Assembly (NCBI GenBank): GCA_015179045.1
Contig: WHUZ01000029.1
Location: 434,001-498,000 of the forward strand
Source: Kalaharituber pfeilii
Lineage: Eukaryota; Ascomycota; Pezizomycetes; Pezizales; Pezizaceae
Length of the DNA: 64,000 bases
Direction of reading: 5' to 3'
The notes beneath the pieces were generated by a model. That model saw only the letters and a program-made list of their open reading frames with translations. It was not told where the DNA came from and made no database searches. Made by a program: the position numbers and the translations under genes. Below, in pieces: positions 25,084-35,611 of this stretch (positions within the stretch are counted from its first letter, which is position 1; every line of letters starts with the position of its first letter).

Positions 25084-27430
25084 ATGGCAAAGATCAAGAA
25101 GAAGGGTAACAGCGCACCGCTTTGACGGCAGCCTCTCAGCTCAATGTTCGATTGCTCACCCTTCTTCCTACCCACAGGCACCTCCGGCGCGGCAAAAGCC
25201 TACCTCACCAGGACCCAAGCAGTCAAGAAGCTCCAGATCTCCCTCGCAAACTTCAGGCGGCTGTGTATATTCAAAGGTGTGGCTCCTCCCTCATGCTCAC
25301 ACACGCCATTCAAGTGCAAAACCAACTTACGGCCTCAATTTACCCTGCAGGAATTTACCCCCGCGAGCCTCGGAACCGCAAGAAAGTCAGCAAGAGCGCA
25401 ACACACTCGACTGTCTTTTATTATGTAAGCCTTACCTTCTCACAATTAATATCCAATTGGCTGATGAAATTCTCATAATTTGAACCTTCTCACCACACCT
25501 CTAGGCTCGAGACATCCAATACCTCCTCCACGAGCCCGTCCTCCAAAAATTCCGTGACCACAAGATATTCGCCCGGAAGCTAAAAAGGGCTATTGGACGA
25601 GGCAACTACACTGATGCCAAGCGCATCAAAGAACTTCATGCTCCCAAGATCACTTTGGACCACATCATCAAAGAGCGATATCCCACATTCACAGACGCAC
25701 TCCGAGACTTGGACGATGCATTGTCCATGCTACATCTGTTTGCAAACCTTCCTTCCATTAAAGGTATACCCCCAGCGACGATTGCAGAGTGCGAGAGGCT
25801 ATGTAATGAGTGGCAGCACTACATCATTAGGACACAGAGCCTACGCAAGAGCTTTCTGTCAATAAAGGGAATTTATTACCAGGCAGAAATCAATGGCCAG
25901 GATATATTATGGCTCGTTCCCTACAAATTTGCTCAAAATGCTCCTTTGGATGTCGACTACAGGATCATGAGGACGTTCGTTGACTTTTACCAAGTCTTAC
26001 TGGGATTCGTCATGTTCCGGTTATATACTATGGAGGGACTTGTTTATCCACCAAAATTCGACGCGGAAGCAGATGCAAAAGGAGCAGGATTAAGGGCGTT
26101 TAGCCTGGAAAGCAAGGGTGTCAAGCTAATTAGTAACGGAGAAAACGGAAGTACGGAAACATTGGAGGGCAAGGACGTGAGCAAGCAATTGAGGACACTA
26201 GGCGACAAGATTGCGGCTATAACAACCGGGGAAAAGGAAGAAAACAAAGATGCTGTAGAGCGGTCAGGGGAGGATGACAGCAACGCTGCAGCGCTTGCTG
26301 CAACGGAATCCTTCGATACATTCCAGCCAATACCATCTGCAATTGGTACCGCCGATATCCTCCCACAGCCTGCTCAAATTACCACCACGTTGGAAAATGG
26401 CGTCACCACCAATATCTCTACTCTATTCGCGCCCTTTACGTTCTTTTTGTCTCGAGAGACACCACGACAATCCCTGGAGTTTATACTTCGATCATTCGGA
26501 TGCAAGCGGATAGGATGGGACGCCGTCCTGGGCGATGGAGCTTTCACGGAGAATGAGAAGGATCCAAGTATCACCCATCAAGTGGTCGACAGGCCGCCAC
26601 AGGCCGCTGGTCCTGGGGGAGAAGTGATATTGGTGAAGGGGGGAAGGGTACCGGGGCGAATTTATGTCCAACCGCAATATATTTGGGACTGTATCAATGC
26701 TGGAAAACTGCTCCGACCTGACCCATATGCCCCCGGCGAGGTCCTTCCACCACATCTGAGTCCGTGGGTGAAACATGGTGAAGGAGAGTATGACCCAACT
26801 GCGCCGCTTCCTGAGGAAGAAGCGGAGAGCGAAGAGGAGGAAGGCGAAGGGCAGAAGGCAGAGGATGACGAAGCTGGAGAGTCGGCCAACACCAAGGAGC
26901 TAGAATCGGAAGCTGAATCAGATGACGAGGGTGAAGATGACGACGACCATGGAATGACCATTGACACCGCGCAGTCATCTGACGAAGAAGAAACTGAAAC
27001 GGACTCCGAAGCTTCCGACGCCGCTGAATCGGAAACACAAACCACCACCACCAACATTAAGAGCATTGTGGCCAAACCAAGCAATACCATCGTTGAATCC
27101 GATGAATCCGATCTCTCCGACTCAGAAATTGCGTCCCGCCAACACCAAGCTGAACTCGAGGCGGAGGCGCTAGGGCTCCCACTTTCCACTACCGCCAACA
27201 AGAGAAGCAAGAAAAATGCTACCGCTGCGGCAAAGAGCAAGCGCGAGCGGGAAGAGGCAGAAGAAAAGGAAATGCGCAAGATCATGATGCCCCGCAAGAA
27301 GCGCAAGCTGTACGAGAAAATGGTGTACAGCAATAAGAAGCGCGAGGGGGAAATTAAGGAGCTGCAGCAGAAGCGGAGGAAGATTGAAAAGGAGGAAAAG
27401 AAAAAGGGTAGACGTGAATTGCATTGCTAG
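25084..27430 (+). CDS. NOP7: Pescadillo homologue, 60S ribosome biogenesis factor
   Basis: Nop7/Pescadillo acts with Erb1 and Ytm1 in processing 27S pre-rRNA and maturing the 60S subunit in the nucleolus. Four exons join in frame: 25084-25105, 25178-25276, 25351-25424 and 25505-27430, giving 706 aa. The N-terminal Pescadillo domain is clear from residue 1: [58 protein letters not shown] and [16 protein letters not shown] helices. A BRCT domain lies at about 371-487, with [39 protein letters not shown] and a loop of charged residues. Next comes an acidic region (about 490-580), then a basic, coiled-coil C-terminus rich in Lys/Arg/Glu, as is usual for the family. The tiny first exon is fixed by the ATG followed by AKIKKKG. 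Confidence 0.96.
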
Positions 27431-28997
27431 GGTATGGAAACAGCGGAGAGAGAGGGCAGGGTCACCCGGTGATGAGGCGGGAAGTTGGGGGAAAGACATG
27501 AGAGTCGAACTCCGCAGTGGCTATGTTCCGCTATCGTTAAGCAGATTTAGGATGGGGTTCACAGGCTTTGTACATCAACACTCCCATCCAAGTTTCTGCT
27601 TTCGTTGCATGAACAATAAATCAATGGAATAGACGGTGCGCGGGGAAAGGAGGGGAAGGAAGGAGGGAGGAATGGGGAGAGGTGAAAATTTATGTATTAG
27701 AATGATACTCTTTTGTACGATATACGGATGCTACCTATTTTTGATTTTGCTAAAAAAAAAAAAGGCTCTTTTCACCGCAGCTTTATGTTCTTTATATACA
27801 TCTTTTCCTTCGTTTTTCAAAGTGTCACGTTCCACGCGTATAACCTTACTTGACTTGGTCTACATTAGATATGTACCTTAATAACTACATACTGCCAAAT
27901 TTACTTACTCCCTTAACTCATACCTTACTTCACTGTTTTTAGACTGGACACTCTCTTAGGAGTATTGAAAGTTGACCTCTACAGGCCATCCAAAGCTGAG
28001 AGAAAACCTTTTTTACCCAGGACAGATAGCTGCTATTTTGCTGTGCATTATTGGGCTGATGTTTGGGTGCTTTGCGTCGGTGTGCTTTTTTTTTTTTTAA
28101 TTGTATATAGAAGTTTTTTGCATTTCATCTTTTCTTTGAAAGTATGGGATACTGGTACTGGGCGTTCGCGGAATACGATGCACGAATACCCCCCTTTTTT
28201 TTTTTTTTTTTTTATAAACCTGAAAAGGAAAAGGAGAGAACCAAGCCAAAGGGGATTGGGATATAGTCACTACTGCACTGTTTCATGAAAGATCATGCTT
28301 TATGTGATCCTTGTACTCTTCGTTTGGGGGATATCTTTCGAAAGTTTCAATCTCCAAGTCACGCAGCCTCGAAAATAACATTCTGACTCTCTCTCTCTCT
28401 TGCACTAGGTCTTTTTGCCGAATAAATTTGCCCATTTGCCCATTTGCCCATTTGCCCATATTTTTGAGGGGGGGTAACATGATATTTAAACGGATCTAAA
28501 ATTTTTATATATAAGAAAAAAAATTAAAATAAAAAAAAATAAAAATAGAAATAAAAAATAAGAAGAAATAATGTACATGCTAAATATTCACAATTTTTTT
28601 TTTTTTGTTTTGCCCCCAAACCAGATATTCAGAGAATTATGATCATTAGGCTCAACTCCTGTTCCTTTCCTGCAAAAAAAAACCAAATCTAGTCGTGAGA
28701 AAAATGTAAACAGCTCGCTATGGAACATAGGGATTGAGCTCGATAACCGCCAGTGCCGTGGCAATTTTCGAACCTGCAGTAACTGCTCACTGGAGGGTTC
28801 GGGGGGAAGTGGCTATTACCCTCAACTCTCCGATACAAAGCCTCACATATTTCCCACCGCAATGTTACCCCCAGTAGTCATCCAAGGGTTTTCTCCTTCC
28901 ACGCTTTCCAACACTCTCCAGAACATGCACCCCCCCCACCCCCCCACCCCCTCCCCCTCGCGAGAGTAGAGTGTGATCACCTTCGGACCTTCGGTTT
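27431..28997. other. gene-free stretch between NOP7 and YAH1
   Basis: These two genes converge. The stretch has several A/T homopolymers, the 8-bp tandem repeat at 28426-28457 and C-rich runs near 28930-28955. I see no gene or RNA. Confidence 0.55.
28426..28457. repeat. 8-bp tandem repeat, four copies
   Basis: The unit ATTTGCCC is repeated four times without mismatch, and a truncated AT follows. It lies in the convergent NOP7-YAH1 spacer. Confidence 0.9.
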
Positions 28998-29788
28998 TTA
29001 CTTTTTCGAAAAATCGCTACTCTGCAGGTTTCGGGTCATGCTGGGTAACTTGACGACGAGCCCGTCGAGCTCTTTTGTCATCTTGACTTGGCAGCCCAGC
29101 CGCGAACTGTTTATTCATTAGGTCCCCAGTTAGCTCCCCGAGATAAAATCCCGTGTCTTCATCATACGAAACCAGGGACCGCCTACGTCTCTGTCAACCC
29201 GAACGCCAAATCGAGCATGTCGTTCTCGTCGTCGTCGGGCTCGGGTATCTTGTCGTACATGTCCCTGTCGGCGACGATGACGTGGCAAGTGGAGCAAGCG
29301 GCAGAACCGCCGCAGGCGCCTTCGACATCGAGGTCGTTTGCTTGCGCGATGTCGAGGAGGTTGTCGCCGGCGGAGACTTCGAAGGTGTGTGGTTCATTGG
29401 ACTTGTCGATGAAGGTGACTTTAAGTCTGTGGGTTGGTTGGAGAGGGGGAGGGGAGGAATTGTTAGCTTTACTTAATGTGAGTGTAGAAAGGTGGGGGGG
29501 GAGGAGGGAGATAGAGAGGATGATGGACGGAGATGGCACGTACCCTTCACCCGGCTTAGGAGGGGTAATGTGTCCGTGGAATAAAGTTGCAGAGCTCGAG
29601 AACGTGCGGGTGCTCGGTATCGAGGACAATGACGGCGCATGTCGTATTGATGGAGAAGGTGGTATGATGGTGCGCCTAGCACTCCATGAGTATGGCGACG
29701 ACGTTATCGTCATCCTGCTACTACCTCCTCTTATAGTCGCTGCCGTAGCTTCCGACAAAGCCCGCCGAAGGGCGGTCGACGCTGCCAT
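28998..29788 (-). CDS. YAH1: mitochondrial adrenodoxin-type [2Fe-2S] ferredoxin
   Basis: Yah1 passes electrons from Arh1 to Fe-S cluster assembly and to heme A and ubiquinone synthesis in the mitochondrial matrix. Three exons join in frame: 29788-29544, 29426-29187 and 29106-28998, giving 197 aa. A long Arg/Ser/Thr-rich N-terminus (residues 1 to about 75) fits a mitochondrial presequence. The ferredoxin domain begins with LKVTFIDKSNEPHTFEV. Cluster ligands are Cys120, Cys126 and Cys129 in ACGGSAACSTC (C-x5-C-x2-C), with Cys167 in SRLGCQV. The segment between (IPEPDDDENDMLDLAFGLTE) is the acidic interaction helix of adrenodoxins. The last exon supplies VVKLPSMTRN and ends FSKK. The start is the ATG of MAASTALRRA; the frame stays open upstream, but that part lies in the CCAAT-rich promoter. 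Confidence 0.95.
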
Positions 29789-30320
29789 ATTGCGCTTTCG
29801 AGTCTCAAGATCTTTTCGCTTGCAGCGTAACTGTGGATTCGTCGTCGGCGGGGTCAATTGGCAACCGAACCCAACCCAATCCAATTCCAAATCCAATCCA
29901 ATTCGCAAATTGCCCAGAGGGTGGAACTCGGTATGTCCGTTAACGTTTTTCCGTGAGCGGGAAAATGGTTATCAGATGTTGAGATTGTAGGGGGGCTACG
30001 GAGAAGGTTGCCCCACCAATTTTTTTGCCAGGATGCAGATGAGTGCCAAGACGGGGGGCGGGGTTACCCTCAGGTGCCATACTTTCTAACCCCGGCTCGC
30101 TTAATTACGACCCCAGGCTTTGCTCCCCCCCACAACCAAGCCATGTAACCAACACTACCACCTGGACATAGCCATCGATAAGCATGGACTCACTCGGCTT
30201 AATACCTGCTCGCACAGCCTCCTCGTGCGATTGAAGCTTTGTAGCTTGCCTGGGAGTGAGACAATATCTCGCCTCATCGAATCTGGAGCTCGAGATCTAC
30301 TGTTCCTGAACTCAGTTATC
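29789..30320. promoter_or_regulatory. divergent promoter region of YAH1 and the racemase gene, with CCAAT cluster
   Basis: The two genes are transcribed away from each other across 532 bp. Four CCAAT pentamers lie at 29876-29880, 29881-29885, 29893-29897 and 29898-29902. An inverted ATTGG lies at 29857-29861. They sit 70-115 bp upstream of the YAH1 start codon. CCAAT boxes bind the Hap2/3/5 (CBC) complex, which controls respiratory and iron-dependent genes in fungi. Control of YAH1 by this complex is inferred from the motifs and the gene's Fe-S function. Confidence 0.55.
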
Positions 30321-31597
30321 ATGGCGCCAGGCTCCCCCGTGGGTCCTATGCCCCTCGCGGGCATCAAAGTTCTCGAATTCGCTGGTCTTGCTCCCGGGTA
30401 ATTGCCCGTTCCAGGTCCTCTTTTCCCCACAAACTAACACCTCCATCTTCTTGCCGCAGCCCTTTCGCTGGCCTCCTGCTCTCCGACTATGGCGCCTCCG
30501 TCCTTCGCATCGACCGCCCTCCACCTCCCTCAATCATCCCTACCATTCCCACCTCCGACGTTCTTACCCGCCACAAGCGCTCCCTCATCCTCAACCTCAA
30601 ATCCCCGTCCACCACCACATTCCTTCTCTCCCTCCTCCGTACCGCCCCGATCGACATCATCATCGACCCCTTCCGCCCCGGCGTCCTTGAGTCCCTCGGC
30701 CTCGGCCCGGACCCATGCCTCGCCGCAAACCCGCGCCTCATCTACGCGCGCCTTACAGGCTTTCCCAGGACGGGAAAGTACGCAGCAATGGCAGGCCACG
30801 ACATCAACTACCTCTCCGTCTCTGGCGGTCTACACATGCTCGGCCGTGCAAAGCAGGCCCCGTACGCGCCGGGGAACGTGCTGGCGGATTTCGCGGGCGG
30901 CGGCGCCACGCTGGTGACGGGGATCCTGCTGGCCCTGCTCGCGAGGGAGAAGACGGGGAAAGGGCAGGTAGTCGAGGTTAACATGGTCGATGGGGTAAGC
31001 TATCTGTTGACATATCCGAGGCTGAATGGCGCTGGTGGCGCTACCGTGCGTGCTCCGGGTGGTATTGGTAATTGGACTGCTGCAAGAGGTCGGAATTTAC
31101 TGGACGGTGGTGCCCCGTTTTATGATTCGTACGAGACGAAGGACGGACAATACATGGCTGTCGGGTGTCTCGAGCCGCAATTCTACGCCGAGTTCATCCG
31201 TCTCCTGTTCCCCCCCGGAACCCCAGTCCCGGACCGGCGTAACCCGCCAAATTGGCCAGAGCTACGACGGTTGCTTGTGGAGCGGTTCAAGGAAAGGACT
31301 AGGAAAGAGTGGGAAAAGATATTTAATGGTACTGATGCGTGCGTGACGCCAGTCAAGAGTTTTAGGGAGTTGGAGAAGGAGGACGGAGGGGAGACATTGC
31401 GGAGGCTGCCTGTGGAATTGAAAGGGTCGCCGGGGAGGAAGGTGCAGAGGGGGATGGAGGGAGGTGGACTAATACCAGGAGATGGGGGGGAGGAGGTATT
31501 GAGGGAGTGGTGTGGGTGGGTGAGGGGAAGGGAGTTTGAGGTTAGAGAGGGGGTGTGCTGTGCGAAGGAGGAAATAGGGGAAAAGGCGAAGTTGTAA
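30321..31597 (+). CDS. CoA-transferase family III / alpha-methylacyl-CoA racemase-like
   Basis: The family (CaiB/BaiF) includes alpha-methylacyl-CoA racemase, which epimerises 2-methyl-branched acyl-CoAs before beta-oxidation. Two exons (30321-30397 and 30460-31597) give 404 aa. The N-terminus shows GIKVLEFAGLAPGPFAGLLL and LSDYGASVLRIDRP, then RHKRSLILNLKS, DIIIDPFRPGVLESLGLGP and NPRLIYARLTGF. His139 in MAGHDINYL and Asp169 in VLADFAGGG are 30 residues apart, as are the catalytic His126/Asp156 pair of the mycobacterial racemase. Thus racemase is favoured over CoA-transferase. The protein ends AKL, a PTS1-like tripeptide, suggesting peroxisomal import. The gene is divergent from YAH1 and converges on the MMC1-like gene 218 bp away. 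Substrate is not shown by the sequence. Confidence 0.88.
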
Positions 31598-31815
31598 GGG
31601 AGGGTGTTGAGTTTTTCAATCGAGTGTTTGTGTCTTGTTGTCAGACTATTTAGGAGGAGTAAAACGGAGTAGTATATTACGGAAAGGAAGTACTAGTATT
31701 TATGTATGGGAGTTACAGCAAGCTGTTGAGCTGGCTACTGCTAAGGTTCAGCTAAATGAACCAGCTTACCCTGATCCTAATTTTCCCGTTGAACATATAT
31801 ACACAACCTATTTTT

Positions 31816-34209
31816 TCAACTCACCTCATTGCCTCCTTCCTTTCCACCTCCGCCCCCCTCCAACTCACTCAACGCCTCCCATCCCGCCTCTAACGCCTTC
31901 CCGATCTTCCTCTCCCTCCCCATCTCCTTATCTACTTCCATCAGCCCCATACCATCCACCCTCACACTCCTCTCCACGCTCCTCCTCAGCACCCCCCACC
32001 CCCACTTCTCCGCCTGCACGACGGCCGCCCTCGCCACCTCCCTCACCTCCCCCTCAAACCACCCTTTTCGCTTTTCCCATTTTCTCTGCAAATGCCACAT
32101 CGCCGCGACCGCGCCCGCCGCGCTCGCCGACCCGGACGCATACAGCGAGAAATCGGACATGTACAGCAGCGACGTAGTGAAGAGGGACGTGAGGAAGAAG
32201 GAGGTGGATGTCAGGACGTAGGTGGTGGCGGAGGAGTGGAGGGACGGGAGAAGGTGCGTGGTGATGTGGGTGTAAGAGGTGGGAAAGACTGGTGGAAAGG
32301 TGGGGTGGTTGGGGTCGAGGCCGTGTGAAGTGGGACCGGAAGTGGGGGTGACATCAGCGGAGGAGATCAGGTGGGTGAGTTCATGGTCAACAGGAGTGGT
32401 GGGAGGTTTTGTGGGTATAGGGGAGATAGTACTATCGGCGGTGGTATTTGTGGTTGCCGGGTTTGCCGTGGGAATACCTGCAGCGGAGATGGAAGTAGTG
32501 GAAATACCACCTGGATCTGTCGACCCCGTCGTATCAGCAAAATCTCGGAACCCACCGCCCCACATTCGACCCGCCAACATCCACACCGCGCGCTCCGTGT
32601 CTGGAAGATAATGCCCCGCCAGGGCGGCTGCGGCCAGGTACCCTACGTTATCGAGTTGAAATGGAACACGATACCATGCGAGTCGGTGGGTCCAGTATCG
32701 CGAATTGAATGCTGCGTCGAGAGAGTTTTTGAGGTCTTGATGAGCAAAGGTGGCGAAAGCGTTCATGGCTTCGGTGAGGGATTGGAGGTTGTCGGCTGGA
32801 CGTGGTGGAGTGGCACGTTTGGAAGGAGATTCAGTGGAAGTGTCTTCGTCTGTGATAGGAGCGGTGGATGATCTTCGAGATGGTGATGTTCCGGCTGCAG
32901 AGGGTAAGGTAGAGGATGAATGGGAGATCGGCGCTGCAGCCGCGCGCTTCAATATCACCTCGATGAGCGTCTTCGTCGCAGGATGCACCCTCTCCCACAC
33001 CCTCTCCCTCCTCACGAACCCACTGGTAACCCACCTTTTCAACTCCTCTATCCCAGTCCCCCCTATACTATCTCTTTCCATCCATTCCCCATTAACCCCA
33101 CTCCTACAGACCTCCAACCTCTCCTCAATCCCCTCCAAATCCACCATTTTGATCCTCTGCCCCTTGAGCCCCTCCCGCGACACTCCCCTCTCCATCCCCG
33201 GTACCCAGGCCACGCTCACCGCGGTCTCCGGCCAGCTTATCTTCGCCAGCGTGCCCGCCGCAACAAACATCTCCTCGAGCCCCTTCGAAAATATAATTGT
33301 CTTGTGCACCGGATACCGCATGACCATTCCCGAACTTCTATGCGGACCCTTTGTTTTCGAACTCAAATTTGAAGAAGGGACAGACGCAATCAAAGTCGGG
33401 ACATGAATATCTTCCTCGGTAGGCTCCGCCGCAGGGAGCAACGTGAGAAGAAATTCGAGGTTATATATCTCGAGAAACAGAGACGGGACGCTCAGCGTCG
33501 CTAACGGCGAGCCTGGGACGGTGCGGAGCGGGATATAAATCGGTGAAAAACGTATCAGCAGGCCTTGTGTCTCCTCTCGTCCGCACCAATTTAGTAGTTC
33601 CTCCTCCCACGTACTAACAGGGTGCTCGGTATCCGCTAATAGGACTCTGAGTAAGCGTGCAGGGGCGCACATGGCTTCCCTTATGTCGTCCGCAGCCGCT
33701 TCCCCGGCAGCGGGAGCAGTGCCTAACACGGCAATCCGCACTGGCGCACCACGTTGCTCAAGGCTCCGTTGGGCAAGGGAGACAAGGCTGGTGTTTGCGG
33801 CTCGAAGGTGTGACAGGGTGTCGAGAGAAGCGATGAGTCGATGTTTTGCTTCATCCAGTTTCAGAATTGAGGGCGTGGGGGCATGGATAGAGGTTGAAGA
33901 GAATGCTGTAGTATCGTTCGCGGAAGTGGCAGTGAAGTCGTTGCCGGAGGTCGTCGGAGCAGATGAGGGTTTGCTAAAACGAGTTGTGTCCGGGTTGGCA
34001 GAGGGAGGGGCGGTGGTGAGGTATCTCCACCCTCCCTTCAACCCATCCCAATTCCGCTCATTCGCATATCCAATCTGACGACTTCGTATCCCAAAACCCA
34101 CAGGGATTGCAGACCACATAGGTCGTGCATGATGACGGTGATGGATCTGTAGACATGGCGGCCTTTGTGCGTGCTGTAGAAGCCGAAGACGGTCAGCCTT
34201 AGGAAGCAT
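31816..34209 (-). CDS. MMC1: Mmc1-like mitochondrial membrane protein
   Basis: This intronless frame encodes 797 aa. The N-terminus is rich in Arg, His and Ser/Thr, consistent with mitochondrial targeting. A segment near residue 155 (APVRIAVLGTAPAAGEAAADD) has the position of a P-loop but lacks the GKST signature. This fits a pseudo-GTPase. The C-terminal part has two hydrophobic segments (about 665-688 and 690-707, ending AAGAVAAMWHLQRKWEKRKGW), followed by a basic amphipathic tail. The layout matches the fungal Mmc1 family, which I recall as a dynamin-like pseudoenzyme of the mitochondrial inner membrane that works with MICOS in fission yeast. Ser/Thr/Pro-rich linkers interrupt the protein (about 455-490 and 565-625). 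The family call is from memory of motifs and topology and needs a profile search. Confidence 0.62.
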   Translation of the reverse strand: MLPKADRLRLLQHAQRPPCLQIHHRHHARPMWSAIPVGFGIRSRQIGYANERNWDGLKGGWRYLTTAPPSANPDTTRFSKPSSAPTTSGNDFTATSANDTTAFSSTSIHAPTPSILKLDEAKHRLIASLDTLSHLRAANTSLVSLAQRSLEQRGAPVRIAVLGTAPAAGEAAADDIREAMCAPARLLRVLLADTEHPVSTWEEELLNWCGREETQGLLIRFSPIYIPLRTVPGSPLATLSVPSLFLEIYNLEFLLTLLPAAEPTEEDIHVPTLIASVPSSNLSSKTKGPHRSSGMVMRYPVHKTIIFSKGLEEMFVAAGTLAKISWPETAVSVAWVPGMERGVSREGLKGQRIKMVDLEGIEERLEVCRSGVNGEWMERDSIGGTGIEELKRWVTSGFVRRERVWERVHPATKTLIEVILKRAAAAPISHSSSTLPSAAGTSPSRRSSTAPITDEDTSTESPSKRATPPRPADNLQSLTEAMNAFATFAHQDLKNSLDAAFNSRYWTHRLAWYRVPFQLDNVGYLAAAALAGHYLPDTERAVWMLAGRMWGGGFRDFADTTGSTDPGGISTTSISAAGIPTANPATTNTTADSTISPIPTKPPTTPVDHELTHLISSADVTPTSGPTSHGLDPNHPTFPPVFPTSYTHITTHLLPSLHSSATTYVLTSTSFFLTSLFTTSLLYMSDFSLYASGSASAAGAVAAMWHLQRKWEKRKGWFEGEVREVARAAVVQAEKWGWGVLRRSVERSVRVDGMGLMEVDKEMGRERKIGKALEAGWEALSELEGGGGGKEGGNEVS

Positions 34210-35611
34210 CGTCAGATCGGCAGAGAGGGAAGGGCCTCGCGAGCTAGCATTGTGGTTGCTTCACTGGAGTTGCGTGAGGTAGGAGTGAGATTAGATAAGA
34301 TCAACTCATCACGTGATAGGGAGATAGAGAATGGCCCGGCAGATCACGTGGATCTGAAGCACTTCGTGACTCACGACCCTCTCAAACTACATCTAGTTCC
34401 CTCCTCTTTCCCTCCCTCTGTGTCTCCGTTCATTTGCCCTCGGCTTCCACGCATGTCCATCCCCTTCGCCGATAACTTGCTGCTGTCAAATCACATTAAC
34501 CTTTTACACCCCTGCGAAAGTTCACGCCGGCTCAGTTTCCGATGCAGATCAGCAAGACGATATCATCCTAAGCATAATGTAAGAACTGTAGGATGAATAG
34601 GGTTGTGTCAAGGTGGGATCTACAGACGGAGGGGGATCTGCATAAGGTGCGTGGGATGTCTCTTGTTGTTCTGGGGGGAGGCAGCAGTGCAGGTGATCCA
34701 GCGAATTGGCATGCCAATTGGCCGGCTAATTATTCAGTTGAGGCTCCCGGAGCAAGCAAGTAGGGCAAGTAGGGTTTGGGGTCCATAATGCCGCAAGGAC
34801 AAACAGATATGCGAGGTCTCTTATTTATTAGTACCGCACAATGCCAGCAAGGCACAAATCGCTTGCACTGATCGAAAGTATGGGTTATGTGCCGTGAGAT
34901 TGTTGAGGCGTGTGAGCGGTTGTTCATGGGCCGTGATGGACATTGACAAGGGTCATGAATAACGGGATCTAGGAACTCCATGGGTAGCTTGCTCGCACGT
35001 AGCAGCTTCCAGTCTCGGCGCAGCAGCTTCAGCATCATACATACCCTTGAACATTTGGTATCGAGGGTTTATCCGCATACTTCACTGTACTGTTCTGGCT
35101 CAGCAGTTCATCATTTCAGCTCCTAAGCCTTTCGAAATATCGCAACCAGACTGTGCAGGCACAATACTCTACTCAACTTTATCCCCCGCAGGGATCAATA
35201 CGCCTCCCTACCCTGCTTTCCCCCACCATTGGCTGCCACCATCACTTCTCGTTATCCATACATCTGTTTATGATATAATTGTGGGCACCCACTATTATTG
35301 ACTCGATTATACCTTTTCCGAACGTAGCGATTGAACCCTGAGCATTCGCAAGTGAAAATGGTCAGGAGATAGCCAGACAATGCTCATGTGGAGCAGCAGA
35401 AGTGTTTCATCGGGATTCATTGACTCGAATTCGGTCAATTCGGCTGGCGTTGTGGGATTAATACTTGTCATTTGTTGTTTTATTGTTTTATTGTTTAGGA
35501 ATTCTCAAAGAACGAAAGCGTGTGATTTACGACATTTCTAACTCGTACAAATTTTGGAAAATCAAAGTACACTTCTCGGCATTCTGCATCTACATTCTGT
35601 TCTTATTTAGG
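34210..35611. other. gene-free stretch
   Basis: This lies between the divergent MMC1-like and F-box-like genes, so it should contain both promoters. I see no gene, RNA or strong repeat in it. The frame of the F-box-like gene is open upstream to 35465 but has no ATG before 35612. Confidence 0.5.

Noticed and set aside
26662..27333. 223-codon minus-strand Ser-rich frame inside NOP7
   Set aside because: It is the complement of the acidic and Lys-rich NOP7 C-terminus; poly-Ser arises from GAA/GAG/GAT codons read backwards.
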